Assembly: GCF_000265295.1 (NCBI RefSeq)
Contig: NC_018002.1
Span: forward strand, 1,054,001 to 1,118,000
Direction of reading: 5' to 3'
Source: Sulfurospirillum barnesii SES-3
GTDB taxonomy: Bacteria > Campylobacterota > Campylobacteria > Campylobacterales > Sulfurospirillaceae
DNA: 64,000 bases
Shown: positions 1 through 8,510 of the stretch, piece by piece
Layout: each line of letters starts with the position of its first letter
Position numbering within the stretch: position 1 is the stretch's first letter
Program-made: the position numbers and the translations under genes
The notes under the pieces: model-generated
Database searches by the model: none
What the model was told of the DNA's origin: nothing
What the model saw: the letters and a program-made list of their open reading frames with translations, nothing else

Positions 1-378
1 ATTATTTTAGAGTTTCATGCGCACACAGACTTTATGACCTATCCCAATGAAATGATGCAAGTTCTCGTGAATTTAATCAAGAATGCAGAAGATGTATTGT
101 TGGAAAACAGTGTTGAGCAACCATGGATTAAGATAGCAACCTATAAAACACAAACAGAATTAATCCTAGAAGTCAGTGATAATGGTGGAGGCATACCTCC
201 TGAGATTATGGCACATATTTTTGAACCTTATTTTAGTACCAAAACCCAAAAAGATGGAACAGGGATTGGTTTGTACATGAGTCAAAAAATTGTTGAAGAG
301 CATTGTGGTGGAAAGTTGAACGTCACAAATGGTGATAAAGGCGCCATTTTTACGTTATTATTTTCACTGAGTGAATAA
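1..378 (+). CDS. sensor histidine kinase, C-terminal part (5' end outside window)
   Basis: The frame is open from base 1, so only the last 125 or so residues are visible. They form the ATP-binding HATPase_c domain: an N box (VLVNLIKNAEDVL), a G1 box with DNGGG, an F box around FEPYFSTK and a G2 box GTGIGLYMS. The phosphoacceptor histidine and the sensor region lie upstream of the window. The gene ends 12 bp before a response regulator with an EAL output domain, so the two probably form a two-component pair feeding into cyclic-di-GMP turnover (inference from adjacency). Confidence 0.9.
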   Translation: MILEFHAHTDFMTYPNEMMQVLVNLIKNAEDVLLENSVEQPWIKIATYKTQTELILEVSDNGGGIPPEIMAHIFEPYFSTKTQKDGTGIGLYMSQKIVEEHCGGKLNVTNGDKGAIFTLLFSLSE

Positions 379-390
379 AAAGGAAAAAAG

Positions 391-2391
391 ATGGAGTCTG
401 GGTTTAAACAATGTATTGAAAATGCTAAAAGTCTAACACTCTTGTATGTTGAGGATAATGTGGGTGTGCGAGCGGGTTCTATGCTTATTTTTGAAGAGTT
501 TTTTGGTTCTGTTATTGAGGCTGTTGATGCTGAAGATGGGCTTGAAAAATTTAAAAAATACCCTGTTGATTTGGTTATTACCGATATAAATATGCCTAAG
601 ATGAGTGGTCTTGAGATGGCTGAGCGTATGCGAAAAATGAGTCCCAATACACCTATTTTAATTCTATCTGCATACAACGATACCCCTTATTTTGTTGAAA
701 GTATTCGTTTAGGTGTCGAGGGCTATCTTTTGAAACCTGTTGAAATTGGGCAGTTTATGGAAGTGTTAAGCCGTGTGATTGCGAAAATTCATTTACAAAA
801 TGAAAATCAAAAAATACAGATGCTCCTAAGCCAATACCTTGATGTCACCAATAAAAGTGCCATTGTTTCTAAGACCAATAAAGAAGGGGTGATTACCTAT
901 GTCAATGATGCTTTTTGTTCGATTTCTGGTTTTAATCGTCATGAAATCATAGGTCAAAAGCACAACATTATCCATCATCCTGATATGCCAGATGATTTTT
1001 TTGAGGCACTGTGGAAGAGTATTAAAAGTGGAAATTTATGGCAAGGAGTGATTAAAAATCGTAGTAAATCAGGCAGCAGTTATTATGTGAAAAGTGCCAT
1101 AAAACCTATTTTAGATATACAAGGTGAGATTGTTGAGTATATTGCTTTAAACAATGATATTACCGAAATTATGAATCCAAAAAAACAACTTTTTGATTAT
1201 TTAAGTGTTAGCAAAGAGTCTATTGTAGTGTTATTTAAAATAGAAAATTTTGCGACCATTGAAGAGTTTTATGGCAATGAATTAATGGAGCTTTTGGAAA
1301 AGCGATTGTCTGAAAAACTCTTTGTAGGCGTCTCTTCTATTTGTCCGTTTAAAAAAATATATTTACTAGGCTCAGGTGAGTATGCTATTGCCATTGAAAA
1401 AAGTCAATGCCCTTTGGATGTAGAGCATTTTTGCCAAAAAATTAAAGAATTTTTACAACTCATTGAGTCTTCCACAATTCATCTTAATGAAATTGAATAC
1501 AATGTCTCTTTATTGGCAAGTTTGGCATACGGTGGTAAAGAGCCTTATCAGAGTGCGCATTATGGCATTAAAAAACTTGAGAAAAAAAGAACCAATTTTA
1601 TTTTAGCAACGAATTTGATTGTAGAGATGCAAACACAAGCTGAAGTGAATATGGGCATTATGATTGCAGTTAAAGAGGCATTAAAATCTTCTAATATTGT
1701 GTCACATTTTCAACCCATTGTTGATAATAAAACACAAAAAATTATTAAGTTTGAATCTTTGGTGCGATTAATCAACCAAAATGGTACGCTTTGGCATCCT
1801 TCTGATTTTCTTGACGTCTCTAAAAAAGGGCGCTATTATACGCAAATTACACAGCGTGTTTTAGAAAACTCCTTTGAAGCCCTTTATGATACCACTGCTG
1901 GTATTAGCATTAATTTATCAGCCGTTGATATTGAAGAAAAAGCCACACGTGAAAAGATTATATCGCTTTTAGAAGTCCATAAAAATGAGGTTCATCGTGT
2001 GACTTTTGAGTTGCTAGAAGATGCCAATGTGAAAGAATTTGATGTGATTAAACGATTTATTCAAGAGGTCAAAGAGCGTGGTGTGAACATTGCCATTGAT
2101 GATTTTGGAAGTGGTTATTCTAATTTTGGACGCTTACTGGATTATGAGCCTGATATGATTAAAATAGACGGAAGTCTTGTCCGAAATTTAGCTACGGATT
2201 CTTATTCCCTCTCTATTGTGAAAACCATTGTTGGATTTGCCAAAGAGCATCAGATTAAAACCGTGGCAGAATTTGTTGAAGATGAGACTATTTTTACCAT
2301 TTTGTGCGCCATAGGGGTCGATTATTCACAAGGGTACTATTTTGGAAAACCCCAGTTGATTCAGGCGTATAAAGATACAGAAGGCTTTTAG
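391..2391 (+). CDS. response regulator with PAS, degenerate GGDEF and EAL domains
   Basis: A 666-residue cytoplasmic signalling protein. Residues 14-135 are a receiver domain with the phosphoacceptor Asp65 in VITDINMPK and a later LKP motif. Residues 145-265 are an Aer-like PAS domain. The middle is a degenerate GGDEF domain whose signature reads GSGEY, so diguanylate cyclase activity is unlikely. The C-terminal EAL domain keeps the catalytic features: FESLVRL for EAL, IDDFGSGYS for the DDFG loop, KIDGSLV and VAEFVE. It is therefore probably a phosphorylation-controlled cyclic-di-GMP phosphodiesterase, with the kinase encoded just upstream as the likely partner. No membrane segment is visible. 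Confidence 0.9.
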   Translation: MESGFKQCIENAKSLTLLYVEDNVGVRAGSMLIFEEFFGSVIEAVDAEDGLEKFKKYPVDLVITDINMPKMSGLEMAERMRKMSPNTPILILSAYNDTPYFVESIRLGVEGYLLKPVEIGQFMEVLSRVIAKIHLQNENQKIQMLLSQYLDVTNKSAIVSKTNKEGVITYVNDAFCSISGFNRHEIIGQKHNIIHHPDMPDDFFEALWKSIKSGNLWQGVIKNRSKSGSSYYVKSAIKPILDIQGEIVEYIALNNDITEIMNPKKQLFDYLSVSKESIVVLFKIENFATIEEFYGNELMELLEKRLSEKLFVGVSSICPFKKIYLLGSGEYAIAIEKSQCPLDVEHFCQKIKEFLQLIESSTIHLNEIEYNVSLLASLAYGGKEPYQSAHYGIKKLEKKRTNFILATNLIVEMQTQAEVNMGIMIAVKEALKSSNIVSHFQPIVDNKTQKIIKFESLVRLINQNGTLWHPSDFLDVSKKGRYYTQITQRVLENSFEALYDTTAGISINLSAVDIEEKATREKIISLLEVHKNEVHRVTFELLEDANVKEFDVIKRFIQEVKERGVNIAIDDFGSGYSNFGRLLDYEPDMIKIDGSLVRNLATDSYSLSIVKTIVGFAKEHQIKTVAEFVEDETIFTILCAIGVDYSQGYYFGKPQLIQAYKDTEGF

Positions 2392-2401
2392 CCTTACACG
2401 C

Positions 2402-2413
2402 TTTACATGTAAA
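2402..2413. repeat. TTTACATGTAAA palindrome, copy 1
   Basis: Full 12-mer in the short gap between the EAL regulator and thiD, about 20 bp before the thiD start. Confidence 0.95.
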
Positions 2414-2432
2414 ATATTTGGATGAGGAAAAA

Positions 2433-3236
2433 ATGAAACATTGTTTAACAATTGCAGGTTCAGATAGTAGCGGAGGGGCTGGAATTCAAGCTGATTTAAA
2501 AGCATTTAGTGCCAATGGTGTTTTTGGAATGAGTGTGATTACGGCTATTACTGCACAAAATACGCAAGGTGTCTTTGATGTACAAGATGTGAGCTCTTCC
2601 ATGATAGCCCATCAAATCGAAGCTATTTTTGATGACATTCGTGTTGATGCCATTAAGATTGGTATGGTCTCACGCCTTGAAACGATTGAAATCATTGCAA
2701 AAACACTCAAAAAATACTCACTCCCACCCCTTGTCATAGACCCTGTTATGGTTTCAAAAAGTGGATACAACCTTTTAGCCCCCCAAGCTCAAAAAGCGCT
2801 GATTGAGTTTTTAGTGCCGATGGCAACCCTGCTGACTCCCAATATTCCTGAAGCCGAAGTGATGGTTGGTTATAAGATTAACACGCTAGCGCTTATGAAA
2901 CGAGCTGCAGAGGATTTGCACACACTAGGATGCACGTATGTTTTGGTGAAAGGGGGGCATTTAGAAGAAGATGCCACGGATGTTTTATTTGATGGAGAAT
3001 CGTTTTATTGTTTACATGTAAAGCGTTTAGAGACCAAAAATACGCATGGCACAGGGTGTACACTTTCCTCCGCCATTGCTGCAAATTTAGCAAAAGGTAT
3101 GCGTGTAAAAGAAGCCGTAGAAGAGGCAAAAGCATACATCACTGAAGCCATAACACATGGATTTGCCCTTGGAAAAGGGGTTGGACCTGTTCACCATTTT
3201 TACGCTTTGTATAAAAAAGCGGGCATAAAGGAGTAG
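2433..3236 (+). CDS. thiD: hydroxymethylpyrimidine/phosphomethylpyrimidine kinase
   Basis: ThiD phosphorylates HMP and HMP-P to give HMP-PP, the pyrimidine half of thiamine. The N-terminus carries the ribokinase-like signature AGSDSSGGAGIQADLKAF, and the C-terminal part has the TKNTHGTGCTLSSAIAAN anion-hole motif with the catalytic base region. I place the start at the ATG at 2433 because GAGGA lies just upstream; an in-frame TTG at 2418 is the alternative. thiM follows 4 bp downstream, so the two are an operon for salvage and synthesis of both thiamine halves. No TPP riboswitch is visible in the 41-bp upstream gap. Confidence 0.95.
   Translation: MKHCLTIAGSDSSGGAGIQADLKAFSANGVFGMSVITAITAQNTQGVFDVQDVSSSMIAHQIEAIFDDIRVDAIKIGMVSRLETIEIIAKTLKKYSLPPLVIDPVMVSKSGYNLLAPQAQKALIEFLVPMATLLTPNIPEAEVMVGYKINTLALMKRAAEDLHTLGCTYVLVKGGHLEEDATDVLFDGESFYCLHVKRLETKNTHGTGCTLSSAIAANLAKGMRVKEAVEEAKAYITEAITHGFALGKGVGPVHHFYALYKKAGIKE
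3011..3022. repeat. TTTACATGTAAA palindrome, copy 2
   Basis: Inside thiD, read as Leu-His-Val-Lys in FYCLHVKRL. Confidence 0.95.
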
Positions 3237-3240
3237 GGTT

Positions 3241-4044
3241 ATGGATATAAAAACACACATACACGAGGCTTTTGCTGCCCTAGAAAACACCACACCCCTG
3301 ATTCATCATATTACCAATTATGTGACGGTTAATGAGTGTGCCAATGTGGTGTTAGCCATTGGTGCTTCACCTATTATGGCAAGTGAAATCAGTGAAGTAG
3401 CTCAAATGGTAGGATTTGCTCAGGCATTGGTCTTAAATATTGGTACCGCCAATACCCAGAGTATTGAGGCAATGCTCGAAGCTGGACGTGCGGCGAATGC
3501 TCAGGGTATTCCTGTGGTTTTAGACCCTGTAGGTGTTGGTGCAACAACCTTTCGTCGCCAAAGCGTGGCACGGTTGCTAGAGCAGATTCGCTTTAGTGTG
3601 ATTCGTGGCAATATGGCGGAGATGAAAACCTTAGCAGGATTGGAAACCAAAAGTTCGGGGGTGGATTCACTTGAAGATGAAAGTGATGCGCTTAGTATTG
3701 CTCAGGGATTAGCTAAAAAATTAAACTGTGTGATAGCCATTACAGGCAAAGAAGATGTTGTGTGTGATGGCACACACGCGTATACACTTTGCAATGGTGA
3801 TGAAGCACTAAGAAGTGTGACAGGCACAGGATGCATGAGTAGCTCATTGATTGGCAGTTTTTTAGGAGCAACAAACAATCCTTTGCTCAGTGCTATTTTA
3901 GGAATTTCTACTATGTCTCTTGCTGGCGAATTGGCAGATAAAAGTAAAGGTATGGGTACTTTTCGTATTTCATTATTTGATAGGATAAGCAAAATGAATG
4001 CTTCATTGGTGCTTGAAAAAGCACGTATATATTTAAAAGGCTAA
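3241..4044 (+). CDS. thiM: hydroxyethylthiazole kinase
   Basis: ThiM phosphorylates hydroxyethylthiazole for thiamine salvage. The 267-residue length and the sequence are typical: PLIHHITNYVTVNECANVVLAIGASPIMASE at the N-terminus (substrate pocket), VLDPVGVGATTFR in the middle, and SVTGTGCMSSSLIG near residue 195 with the catalytic Cys. A GGAG Shine-Dalgarno lies 8 bp upstream of the ATG. The gene is translationally close to thiD. A thiE-like gene is encoded separately near 38.5 kb. Confidence 0.95.
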   Translation: MDIKTHIHEAFAALENTTPLIHHITNYVTVNECANVVLAIGASPIMASEISEVAQMVGFAQALVLNIGTANTQSIEAMLEAGRAANAQGIPVVLDPVGVGATTFRRQSVARLLEQIRFSVIRGNMAEMKTLAGLETKSSGVDSLEDESDALSIAQGLAKKLNCVIAITGKEDVVCDGTHAYTLCNGDEALRSVTGTGCMSSSLIGSFLGATNNPLLSAILGISTMSLAGELADKSKGMGTFRISLFDRISKMNASLVLEKARIYLKG

Positions 4045-4047
4045 GCA

Positions 4048-4893
4048 ATGATGGATGTGACATGGGCACAATTTGCACCTGCTTTTTTATTGACTCTTTT
4101 TGCAGGTCTTAGTACAGGCTTTGGTGCCTTGTTGGCATTTTTTTCCAAAGCCAAAGATCACACTTTTTTATCCATTGGTATGGGGTTTTCAGCAGGTGTG
4201 ATGGTGTATGTCTCTTTTGTTGAGATTTTAGATAAGTCTAAAATATCGTTTATTACGATTTATGGCAGTGACGTTTTAGGGGAATCTTTAGCGTTGGTAT
4301 GTTTTTTTGGCGGTATTGGTTTGAGTGCTTTAATTGATAAATTTATTCCTGAAGATGTCAACCCTCACGAACTCAAAAGCGATAAGGAACTCAGTGTACT
4401 TAAAGAGGGCAATAAACACTCTGTGCTTAAAAATTCAGCCCTAAAACGAACAGGAATTTTTACAGCACTTGCCATTGGCATTCATAACTTTCCAGAGGGT
4501 TTTGCAACCTTTATTTCAGCCTTAGATGATTTAAGCTTGGGCTTTAGTATTGCACTCGCTATTGCGATTCACAATATTCCTGAAGGTATGGCAGTTTCTT
4601 TGCCTATCTATCATGCAACGGGCAATCGAAAAAGTGCTTTTTGGTATGCCTTTATCTCAGGGCTGGCTGAGCCTGTGGGAGCCGTTGTTGGCTTTTTCTT
4701 ACTTTTACCTATTATGGGTGAGCTGACCCTTGGCATTACCTTCGGAATGGTTGCAGGCATCATGGTATACATCTCTTTTGATGAGCTTTTGCCCTCTGCA
4801 CGCATGTATGGCAATGCGCATACGACTATTTTAGGGATTGTTTTGGGGATGTTGGTGATGGCAATAAGTTTGGTTGCGTTTAAATTAGTCTAA
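4048..4893 (+). CDS. zupT: ZIP-family divalent metal transporter (ZupT-like)
   Basis: A 281-residue inner-membrane protein with about eight hydrophobic segments. It carries the ZIP metal-binding signatures HNFPEGFATF and HNIPEGMAVSLP in two successive helices, as in ZupT, which imports zinc and other divalent cations. A polar loop rich in Lys, Glu and Ser separates helices 3 and 4. The gene starts 3 bp after thiM and ends where the PhnP-like gene begins, so it may be co-transcribed with thiDM. The metal specificity cannot be read from sequence. Confidence 0.9.
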   Translation: MMDVTWAQFAPAFLLTLFAGLSTGFGALLAFFSKAKDHTFLSIGMGFSAGVMVYVSFVEILDKSKISFITIYGSDVLGESLALVCFFGGIGLSALIDKFIPEDVNPHELKSDKELSVLKEGNKHSVLKNSALKRTGIFTALAIGIHNFPEGFATFISALDDLSLGFSIALAIAIHNIPEGMAVSLPIYHATGNRKSAFWYAFISGLAEPVGAVVGFFLLLPIMGELTLGITFGMVAGIMVYISFDELLPSARMYGNAHTTILGIVLGMLVMAISLVAFKLV

Positions 4894-4914
4894 TTGGTAA
4901 GGAAAAGAGCGTCT

Positions 4915-5655
4915 GTGAAATTTGAATTTTTAGGAACAGCCGATACAGGTGGAATTCCTCTGCATTTGTGTTCGTGTGCGGTGTGCGAAAAGGCACGTTT
5001 AGAAAAAACAACCAATCGCTCTACCAGTGCCTTTTTGGAGTTAGAAGATGGCAGTGTCATTTTATTTGATGCAGGGTGTGATACCTTAATGGATCGCTTT
5101 AATACAACACCCATTCGAGCGGTTTTTTTGACCCATTTTCATGCCGACCATGCTTTGGGATTGATTCGTTTACGCAAATCCGCACAAAAAGTGATTTGCT
5201 ACACACCCAATGATACAGAGGGCTTTGGGGATTTATTAGTGCATAAGAATAACATCGAGTACCGCATTTTAGCTCCCTTTGAAAAAGTGTGTGTTGGGGG
5301 TGTTGAGATTGTGGCGACACCTTTGCTTCATTCCAAAGCGACACACGGTTTTGTACTCTTTACATGTAACAAACGGGTGGCGTATTTGACCGATTGTGGA
5401 GGGATGAGCGAAGAGAGCCTTCTCTTTTTGAAAGCACAAAAACTGGATTATCTCTTTTTAGACGCTGCGTATACGCCTTCGTTTGATTCTGATAAACATC
5501 TGAATTGGGAGAGTGCACACACTTTGATTGAGCGTATCGCACCTAAAGAGGGCTACTTAATTCATGCCAGTTGCCACACCCTTTTAGGTGTTTTAAAAAA
5601 AGGTGTGAATTTAACGTATCCTTACATCGAGCAAGGATTTAGCATAGAGGTTTAA
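4915..5655 (+). CDS. PhnP-like metallo-beta-lactamase fold hydrolase
   Basis: A soluble MBL-fold hydrolase of about 246 residues, with THFHADHALGL as the zinc-binding motif, DAGCD upstream of it, and later His and Asp ligands (LLHSKATHG, LTDCGG). The N-terminal FLGTADTGGIPLH followed by CSCAVCEKAR matches the extra zinc-binding Cys cluster of PhnP, the phosphoribosyl cyclic phosphodiesterase family. No other phn genes are nearby, so the substrate is unknown. The GTG at 4915 with AAGGA upstream is the preferred start; a TTG at 4894 is the alternative. It abuts the convergent msrA gene with no spacer. Confidence 0.82.
   Translation: MKFEFLGTADTGGIPLHLCSCAVCEKARLEKTTNRSTSAFLELEDGSVILFDAGCDTLMDRFNTTPIRAVFLTHFHADHALGLIRLRKSAQKVICYTPNDTEGFGDLLVHKNNIEYRILAPFEKVCVGGVEIVATPLLHSKATHGFVLFTCNKRVAYLTDCGGMSEESLLFLKAQKLDYLFLDAAYTPSFDSDKHLNWESAHTLIERIAPKEGYLIHASCHTLLGVLKKGVNLTYPYIEQGFSIEV
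5360..5369. repeat. TTACATGTAA palindrome, copy 3
   Basis: Inside the PhnP-like gene, read as Phe-Thr-Cys-Asn in LFTCNKRV. Confidence 0.95.
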
Positions 5656-6297
5656 CTACTTAACAAAATCCTTCAACTCACGCTTAAAATGTTCCACTTT
5701 TGGAGAGACGACAAACATGCAATAGCCTTGATTGGGGTTATTTTTAAAGTAGTCTTGATGGTAGGCTTCTGCTTTGTAAAAGTGTTCCAAAGGCTTTATT
5801 TCAGTGACAATGGGTTTAGTGAATTTTGCACTAAAGATTTTAAGCGAGGTTTGTGCTTTTTCTTTTTGCATCTCATCGTGGTAAAAGATGGCAGAACGGT
5901 ACTGTGTTCCTACATCGTTTCCTTGTGCATTAAGACTGGTTGGGTCGTGAATGAGCCAGAAAATTTTTAAAATCTCTTCATAGGAAATAATGGAAGCATC
6001 ATAGGTGATTTGTACTACTTCTGCATGTCCTGTGTTGCCACGACTTACCGCTTCGTAGGTAGGATGAGAGCTCTGCCCTCCCGTATAACCACTCACCACA
6101 TCAAGGACACCTCGTGTCTCTTCAAAGACCGCTTCCAAGCACCAAAAACATCCGCCACCAAGCGTTGCCATCTCTTTCTTCATAGCGTTATCCTTTGCGT
6201 GTAGTGAAACATGAAACAGAGTAAAAGAGAAAAAAACTAAAAGAAGAACGTGCCATGTATGAGAGAAGAAGAGGTGAGGGGTGAAGTTATTCTTCAT
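5656..6297 (-). CDS. msrA: peptide methionine sulfoxide reductase MsrA, exported
   Basis: MsrA reduces methionine-S-sulfoxide in proteins. The catalytic motif GGGCFWC is present, followed by the family pattern VVSGYTGG, NTGHAEVV and DVGTQYRSAIF. I start at the ATG at 6297, which gives an N-terminus with a hydrophobic signal segment (VLLLVFFSFTLFHVSLHA) and a plausible signal-peptidase site, so the enzyme is probably periplasmic. The frame is open further upstream, but that part is the antiparallel low-complexity shadow of the acidic protein gene. The start overlaps the 3' end of that gene by 11 bp, suggesting translational coupling. Confidence 0.9.
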   Translation of the reverse strand: MKNNFTPHLFFSHTWHVLLLVFFSFTLFHVSLHAKDNAMKKEMATLGGGCFWCLEAVFEETRGVLDVVSGYTGGQSSHPTYEAVSRGNTGHAEVVQITYDASIISYEEILKIFWLIHDPTSLNAQGNDVGTQYRSAIFYHDEMQKEKAQTSLKIFSAKFTKPIVTEIKPLEHFYKAEAYHQDYFKNNPNQGYCMFVVSPKVEHFKRELKDFVK

Positions 6298-6589
6298 CCT
6301 CATCTTCTTCGTACGCTTCTTCACCATCTTCATCTTCAAAATAGATGTGCTCTTCGTTTCCATCGTAGTTATAATCACTTTGATAAATCGGATCATCTTC
6401 CTCGTCATCATCAAATTCATCCTCATCATCGAGTTCTTCTTCGTAATCATCTTCATTCATTAAAATCTCTTCAACTTTGTCCATAAACGCATCAATATCG
6501 CCGTTAAAGAGTTTTTCATAGCGCATTGCATCCAAAATAAATTCACTTGAACACCCGCTTTCTAAAAGAAGTTCTTTTAAATCAGCCAT
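6287..6589 (-). CDS. small protein with a highly acidic tail, unknown function
   Basis: A 100-residue protein. The first half (MADLKELLLESGCSSEFILDAMRYEKLF...) looks like a short helical domain. From about residue 45 onward it is almost only Asp, Glu and Tyr with few other residues, ending in EEDEDEE. I do not recognise a family. Acidic tails of this kind occur in nucleic-acid mimics, chaperone-like and metal-binding proteins, but no assignment is made. msrA overlaps its 3' end and the ABC-F gene precedes it with a 37-bp gap. Confidence 0.75.
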   Translation of the reverse strand: MADLKELLLESGCSSEFILDAMRYEKLFNGDIDAFMDKVEEILMNEDDYEEELDDEDEFDDDEEDDPIYQSDYNYDGNEEHIYFEDEDGEEAYEEDEDEE

Positions 6590-6626
6590 AACCTACCTTT
6601 GTTTTTTTTCGAATTTTACACTAATT

Positions 6627-8453
6627 TTAGATGTTTTTCAATTGCATTTCATAGCTTTCAAAAAGCTCATCGTGCTTTACATGTAAAGATTCAAATTGTT
6701 CATAAAGCCCATTTAAAGTCTCTTCATCGCTTTTTAGTTCTTTAGAGAGTCTTTGCAATTCTCCAAGATCATTGCCCGAAGCAATCTGTATTAGGGTTTC
6801 ATTTTTGGTTTTGATTGTCTCTTCAAGCTGCATAATCTTTGCTTCACATTTTTCTATCTCTTTTTTAAGTGGAGAGAGTTTGGCACTGCGTTCTTGAATC
6901 AGTTTCGTGCGTAGTTTTTTACTTTCGTTGTAGTCACTTTGTGCCACTTTTTTAGACGGGGCATCACTCTCTTCCTCCCAGCCAATTTTTTCTAAAAATG
7001 CTTCGTAGCCTCCATCAAAGAATTCTGCTTTATCGTGGTGAAAAATAATAAGCGCATCGGCTAAGTTTTTAAGCATCATCTCTGAGTGCGTCACTAAAAT
7101 GGTAGAGCCCTCAAAACTTTGAATCGCCTGTGTAAGCGCATCAATGGAGTACATATCAAGGTGGTTGGTTGGTTCATCCAAAAAGAGAAGATTGGCAGGT
7201 GTGGCAATGATTTTACCAAGCATGACACGGCTTCTCTCACCTCCTGAGAGAACAGAAATCTCTTTTTCCGCACTTTTGCCTGAAAACATCATTCCTCCAC
7301 AAATGGAGCGCACTTTGGTAATGCCTAAGAGTGGATCAACCTCATAAATTTCATCAATGATGGTATGTTTCAGGTTGAGTCTTTGAATGTTGGTTTGTCC
7401 AAAATGAGCAATAGCTGTTTCAGGATGAAAGGCAATATTGCCTTGTTGTAGAGGCAATTCGCCTGCTAAAACATTTAACAGGGTTGACTTTCCCTTACCA
7501 TTTTTTCCAATAATCGCAAGGCATTTACCTTTTTCAAGCTTGAATGAGAGATTTTGAAAGAGCGGCTTTTTTGCATCGTATCCAAAGCCAATGTTTTGCG
7601 CATCTAAAATAATTTTAGCAGGTGTTTTTTTGTAGTTAAAGGCAAAAGAGAGGCTACTTTCTTCCTCCAAATCATCCATTTCGCCCATTTTTTCAAGCTG
7701 TTTAGCTTTACTTTGTGCCATCACCGCTTTGGAAGCTTTGGCTTTTTGACGGGTAATAAAATCTTCTAGCTCAGCACGCTTTTTATCCAAATTGGCTTTG
7801 GTTTTAAGATAGCGCTCATCGTCTTCTTCAAGTTTGGCGTAGTACTTGCTACTGTTCCCCTCAATGAGGAGTAGGCTTTTGCGTCTAAGACCCATCGTGT
7901 GCGTCGTGACCGCATCCATAAAATCTCTATCGTGGGTGATAAGAATAAGCTCACCCTTAAACTCTTTAAGAAACTGTTTTAACCAACGCATGGAGACAAT
8001 GTCCAAATAGTTGGTCGGCTCATCCAAAAGAAGCATCGAAGGGTTTGTTGCTAGGAGTTTTACAAGGTTGAGTCTGATTTGATACCCACCTGAAAAGCTC
8101 AGAGGATCTTTGTCTAAATCTTCGTGGCTAAAACCCAGTCCAAAAAGCATTTTTTCAATGATATAAACATTAAATGCTTCATCACCATGCAGGGCTGAAG
8201 CACACTCTTCACGGACGGTTTTATGGGTAAAATGAAGGTGCTGACGTAGGGTGCCAATGGTATAGTTTTTAGGAATAAAAACTTCACCACTGTCGGCTTC
8301 TTCTTCACCTAAAAGAATTTTAAACAGGGTGGATTTCCCTGAACCATTACGTCCAACAAGGCCTATTTTATTGCCTCTATTAAGCGTAAAACTGATGTTT
8401 TCAAAAAGGGTTTGTTCTCCAAAATGTTTAGAGAGGTTGGTAACTTGAATCAT
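6627..8453 (-). CDS. ABC-F family ATPase
   Basis: A 608-residue soluble protein with two ABC domains in one chain and no membrane segments, which is the ABC-F architecture (ribosome-associated translation factors such as Uup, YheS and EttA). Walker A motifs are GRNGSGKST near residue 36 and GKNGKGKST near 317. Signature motifs are FSGGYQIRL and LSGGERSRV, and both Walker B sites are followed by EPTN. A charged linker lies between the domains and a long Lys/Glu-rich coiled coil forms the C-terminus, most like Uup/YheS. The exact subfamily is not decided. Confidence 0.9.
   Translation of the reverse strand: MIQVTNLSKHFGEQTLFENISFTLNRGNKIGLVGRNGSGKSTLFKILLGEEEADSGEVFIPKNYTIGTLRQHLHFTHKTVREECASALHGDEAFNVYIIEKMLFGLGFSHEDLDKDPLSFSGGYQIRLNLVKLLATNPSMLLLDEPTNYLDIVSMRWLKQFLKEFKGELILITHDRDFMDAVTTHTMGLRRKSLLLIEGNSSKYYAKLEEDDERYLKTKANLDKKRAELEDFITRQKAKASKAVMAQSKAKQLEKMGEMDDLEEESSLSFAFNYKKTPAKIILDAQNIGFGYDAKKPLFQNLSFKLEKGKCLAIIGKNGKGKSTLLNVLAGELPLQQGNIAFHPETAIAHFGQTNIQRLNLKHTIIDEIYEVDPLLGITKVRSICGGMMFSGKSAEKEISVLSGGERSRVMLGKIIATPANLLFLDEPTNHLDMYSIDALTQAIQSFEGSTILVTHSEMMLKNLADALIIFHHDKAEFFDGGYEAFLEKIGWEEESDAPSKKVAQSDYNESKKLRTKLIQERSAKLSPLKKEIEKCEAKIMQLEETIKTKNETLIQIASGNDLGELQRLSKELKSDEETLNGLYEQFESLHVKHDELFESYEMQLKNI
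6676..6687. repeat. TTTACATGTAAA palindrome, copy 4
   Basis: In the C-terminal coiled-coil part of the ABC-F gene, read as SLHVKHD. It has the full 14-bp form with C and G flanks. Confidence 0.95.
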
Positions 8454-8464
8454 AGAAAAAGCTC

Positions 8465-8476
8465 TTTACATGTAAA
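8465..8476. repeat. TTTACATGTAAA palindrome, copy 5
   Basis: In the gap between the ABC-F start and the motB terminator hairpin. Confidence 0.95.
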
Positions 8477-8481
8477 AGTGA

Positions 8482-8504
8482 TTTAGGCTTCTTTGAAGCC
8501 TAAA
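8482..8504 (-). terminator. stem-loop after motB
   Basis: A perfect 10-bp stem (TTTAGGCTTC, loop TTT, GAAGCCTAAA) begins 6 bp beyond the motB stop codon. On the minus strand it is followed by TCACTTTT. It likely ends the motAB transcript. Confidence 0.65.
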
Positions 8505-8510
8505 ATAGAC

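Noticed and set aside
2392-2432. TPP riboswitch before thiD
   Set aside because: The gap is only 41 bp and has no THI-box sequence.
6298-6456. N-terminal extension of MsrA with repeated Met, Lys and Thr
   Set aside because: The extension is the out-of-frame reading of the acidic codons of the neighbouring gene; the ATG at 6297 gives a normal signal peptide.
6281-6486. Open frames on the plus strand opposite the acidic protein gene
   Set aside because: They are antisense shadows of Asp/Glu codon runs and have no independent start signals.
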